From positions 6,175,680 through 6,239,679 of the forward strand of contig JARUPZ010000018.1 in NCBI GenBank assembly GCA_031213475.1: DNA of 64,000 bases. The letters are read 5' to 3'. Shown in pieces: positions 61,301 through 64,000 of the stretch. Every line of letters starts with the position of its first letter. Within the stretch, counting starts at the first letter, position 1. The stretch is from Nereocystis luetkeana (lineage: Eukaryota > Sar > Phaeophyceae > Laminariales > Laminariaceae). Position numbers and translations under genes: made by a program. Under the pieces are notes generated by a model. The model ran no database searches. It had not been told where the DNA came from and saw nothing but the letters and a program-made list of their open reading frames with translations.

Positions 61301-63326
61301 ACCTAGGATACAGTACTACCATCAACCTCCAGCCCACAGTAGATACGACGTGGGGACACCAGCCGGATTAATTATGTGGGTATCCTCCCCCCCTCCCAAG
61401 AGCCTTCGTTCCTTGCTACGAGTAACCGGTCTCGAAGGCGCGAAGCGAAACAAAATGTTCCCTCCCATGGAACGATCAGTCATCACTGGGAGTTACTGGG
61501 GGTCTTGGGTAACCACGAACTACAACCACGGCAGAAATTCAAGGCCGGGTCACGACATGCGGCGACCAGTACTGGTACGAAGACTCGACTACGTATCTTC
61601 AAGGATCCACAACGACCATCCTCCTACTCGTGGACTAGCACCTACCTAGGATACAGTACTACCACCAACCTCCAGTCCACAGTAGATACGATGCAGGGAC
61701 ACCAGCCGGATTAGTTTTGTGGGTATCCTCCCCCCCTCCCAAGAGCCTTCGTTCCTTGCTACGAGTAACCGGTCTCGAAGGCGCGAAGCGAAACGAAATG
61801 TTCCCTCCCATGGAACGATCAGTCATCACTGGGAGTTACTGGGGGTCTTGGGTAACCACAAACTACAACCACGGCAGAAACACAAGGCCGGGTCACGACA
61901 TACGGCAACCAGTACTGGTACGAAGACTCGACTACGTATCTTCAAGGAACCACTACGACCATCCTCCTACTCGTGGACTAGCACCTACCTAGTATACATC
62001 GCTACCACCAACCTGAAGCCCACAGTAGATACGATGTGGGGACACCAGCCGAATTAATTATGTGGGTATCCTCCCCCCCTCCCAAGAGCCTTCGTTCCTT
62101 GCTACGAGTAACCGGTCTCGAAAAAAGGCGCGAAGCGAAACAAAATGTTCCCCCCCGTGGAACGATCAGTCATCACTGGGAGTTACTGGGGGTCTTGGGT
62201 AACCACAACTACAACCACAGCAGAAACACAAGGCCGGGTCACGACATACGGCGACCAGCACTGGTACGAAGACTCGACTACGTATCTTCAAGGAACCACT
62301 ACGACCATCCTCTTATTCGTGGACTAGCACCTACCTAGGATACAGTACTACCACCAACCTCCAGCCCACAGTTGATACGAATTAGGGACACCAGCAGGAT
62401 TAATGATGTTGGTATCCTCCCCCTCTCCCGAGAGCCTTCGTTCCTTGCTACGAGTAACCGGTTTTGAAGTCGCGAAGCGAAACAAAATGTTCCCCCCCAT
62501 GGAACGATCAGTCATCACTGGGAGTTACTGGGGGTCTTGGGTAACCACAAACTACAACCATGGCAGAAATACAGGGCCGGGTCACGACATGCGGGGACCA
62601 GTACTGGTACGAAGACTCGACTACGTATCTGCAAGGAACTACTACGACCATTATCCTCATGGTGGACTAGAACCTACCTAGGATACAGTACTACCACCGA
62701 CCTCCAGCCCACAGTAGATACGACGTAGTGATACCAGCCGGACTAATTATGTGGGTATCCTCCCCATCCCCCAAGAGCCTTCGTTCCTTGCTACGAGTAA
62801 CCGGTCTTGAAGGCGCGAAGCGAAACAAAATGTTTTCCCACCATGGAACGATCAGTCATCACTGGGAGTTATTGGGGGTCTTCGGTAACCACGAACTACA
62901 ACCACGGCAGAAATACAAGGCCGGGTCACGACATACGGCGACCAGTACTGGTACGAAGACTCGACTACCTATCTTCAAGGAACCACTACGACCATCCTCC
63001 TACTCGTGGGCCAGCACCTACCTAGGATACAGTACTACCACCGACCTCCAGCCCACAGTTGATACGACGTAGGGACACCAGCCGGATTAAGTATGTGGGT
63101 ATCCTCCCCCCCTCCCAAGAGCCTTCGTTCCTTCTTCGAGTGACCGGTCTTGAAGGCGCGAAGCGAAACGAAATGTTCCCCCCCATGGAACGATCAGTTA
63201 TCAGTGGGAGTTATTGGGTGTCTTGGGTAACCATAATCTACAACCACGGCAGAAATACAAGGCCGGGTCACGACATACGGCAACCAGTACTGGTACGAAG
63301 ACTCGACTACGTATCTTCATGGAACC
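55346..63326 (+). repeat. Satellite array, ~343-bp unit, about 22 copies
   Basis: The anchor GGCGCGAAGCGAAAC recurs at about 55622, 55964, 56369, 56719, 57122, 57527, 57998, 58338 and so on to 63156. Spacing is usually 342-345 bp. Units at 56.1-57.8 kb are longer because a ~62-bp piece (CTCGACTACGTATCTTCAAG onward) is present two or three times. Neighbouring units such as those starting near 61028 and 61371 are almost identical. Overlapping open frames of 60-130 codons run through every unit in more than one frame, but they are by-products of the repeat. The left edge is in ordinary sequence; the right edge is cut by a retroelement. Confidence 0.97.
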
Positions 63327-64000
63327 TATTGACTGTGCTCAATAGACACGACGTAGATGTTTTATTTAGTATCAGGGATTTCCATAGATTGATGTGGGAT
63401 TATAAGAGCGGGAGATTAATTGTGCCTGCAATGTTTTGGATAATCGTGTGGATACGCCGCCACCTGAGTCACTCGACAGCACTGATACGTAATAATATTT
63501 ATAAGAGAAGTTCCGTGTTATTGTCTGGAGTCAACCACGCGTTCCCGTGCAAGCTGCGTCGATACCTTTAGAGATCAATCAACACACTAGTGAACCGGTG
63601 ATCTGCCTTTGGCAAGCGTAGCCGAGGCCAACCTAGAGAGGTGGGAACCTTCCGACATGTCTGGTTCAGATGGCATGTCTAGTCAGGAAACAAGCGTGGC
63701 CATGGAAGAGATGCTGAGGATGAAAGAGAAAATCGAGGTCCTGGAGAAGATGATAGAAGAGCAGAAGCTGGGCGCCGAGAGGAACGCGCCGCAAGAAGGA
63801 ATGGAGGGGGGGGCCGGTGGGGGGGCGAGAGGAGAAGCAGCCGCGAGGGAACCAGCAGCATCGACGGTGACGACACCTGGGCTGGGAGCCCGTCCAGGCA
63901 TGTCACCAAACACTTCTTTATACCGCCCTAGTTTGTCCCAGTCGAGACCCCCCAAATTCGATAACATAGAAGCCCACTTTATTATGTGGCGTAGTAAGTT
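63327..64000 (+). mobile_element. 5' part of an LTR-type retrotransposon inserted in the satellite
   Basis: Satellite sequence stops abruptly after GGAACC at 63326 and never resumes. About 330 bp of unique AT-richer DNA follows, then a gag-like frame at 63657. By position 63327-63600 would be the long terminal repeat and leader. The other repeat is outside the window, so the exact ends and primer-binding site cannot be fixed. Confidence 0.55.
63657..64000 (+). CDS. gag: Retrotransposon Gag-like protein, truncated by window end
   Basis: The frame opens at ATG 63657 and runs off the window, 114 codons seen. It has an N-terminal coiled coil (EEMLRMKEKIEVLEKMIEEQ), a Gly/Ala-rich linker and then RPPKFDNIEAHFIMWRSK. 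The last part matches the start of the retrotransposon gag domain, where a P-x-F-(D/N)-G or F-D-N element is followed by a Trp-containing helix. Ty3/gypsy or copia type cannot be decided without the polymerase region. The frame is intact as far as seen. Confidence 0.7.
   Translation, partial: MSGSDGMSSQETSVAMEEMLRMKEKIEVLEKMIEEQKLGAERNAPQEGMEGGAGGGARGEAAAREPAASTVTTPGLGARPGMSPNTSLYRPSLSQSRPPKFDNIEAHFIMWRSK

Noticed and set aside
55000..63330. CRISPR-like array
   Set aside because: The repeats are 343 bp, contiguous, without unique spacers, in a eukaryotic genome.
55347..63571. Many overlapping 60-170 codon ORFs on the plus strand
   Set aside because: All arise from the 343-bp satellite, in more than one frame per unit, with no start or domain logic.

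Overview
The window is eukaryotic nuclear DNA. All recognisable genes are split into short exons (about 70-540 bp) by introns of several hundred bases to about 3 kb. Donors are mostly GTGAGN or GTAAGN and acceptors are YAG. The gene set fits a photosynthetic stramenopile, most likely a brown alga. Two products have a signal-peptide-like N-terminus followed by an A(F)-type motif typical of complex-plastid targeting. A DUF561/Ycf23-like gene is nuclear. A large YHYH plus GCC2/GCC3 cysteine-rich protein is present, and the DNA between exons is filled with small transposable elements and microsatellites. The lineage is inferred from style and content and is not proven.

Layout: 0.9-6.3 kb (-) PRP18 splicing factor, last exon not found in the window. 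7.3-8.9 kb (+) a three-exon plastid membrane protein of unknown function. 11.4-16.0 kb (+) an unknown five-exon protein with every junction in phase 0. 17.5-18.2 kb (-) a four-helix membrane protein. 19.4-21.2 kb, three inverted-repeat elements nested inside one another. 21.8-22.5 kb (-) a coiled-coil protein with unresolved frame changes. 24.1-31.2 kb (-) mitochondrial pyruvate dehydrogenase E1 alpha, with a 1-nt frameshift in one exon. 34.2-38.4 kb (-) a complete DUF561/Ycf23 gene in six exons. 39.3-53.6 kb and beyond (+) a YHYH plus GCC2/GCC3 multi-repeat secreted or surface protein, eleven exons traced with matching phases. 55.3-63.3 kb, a 343-bp satellite array. 63.3-64.0 kb, the 5' part of an LTR-type retrotransposon inserted in the satellite, with the gag start at 63657.

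The genes do not form a pathway. PRP18 is nuclear splicing, PDH E1 alpha feeds the TCA cycle, and DUF561 and the 7.3-kb gene act in the plastid. The YHYH/GCC gene is probably extracellular. Neighbouring genes lie head to head at 6.3-7.3 kb and 38.4-39.3 kb, where shared upstream regions are possible. The most notable non-genic features are the three-deep nest of Harbinger-like elements, a 105-bp TA-flanked MITE whose right arm seems to supply a 3' splice site to the YHYH gene, a TTAA-flanked piggyBac-like MITE, and a satellite interrupted by a retroelement. Exon coordinates were derived by hand from reading frame, splice dinucleotides and phase, and need transcript confirmation.
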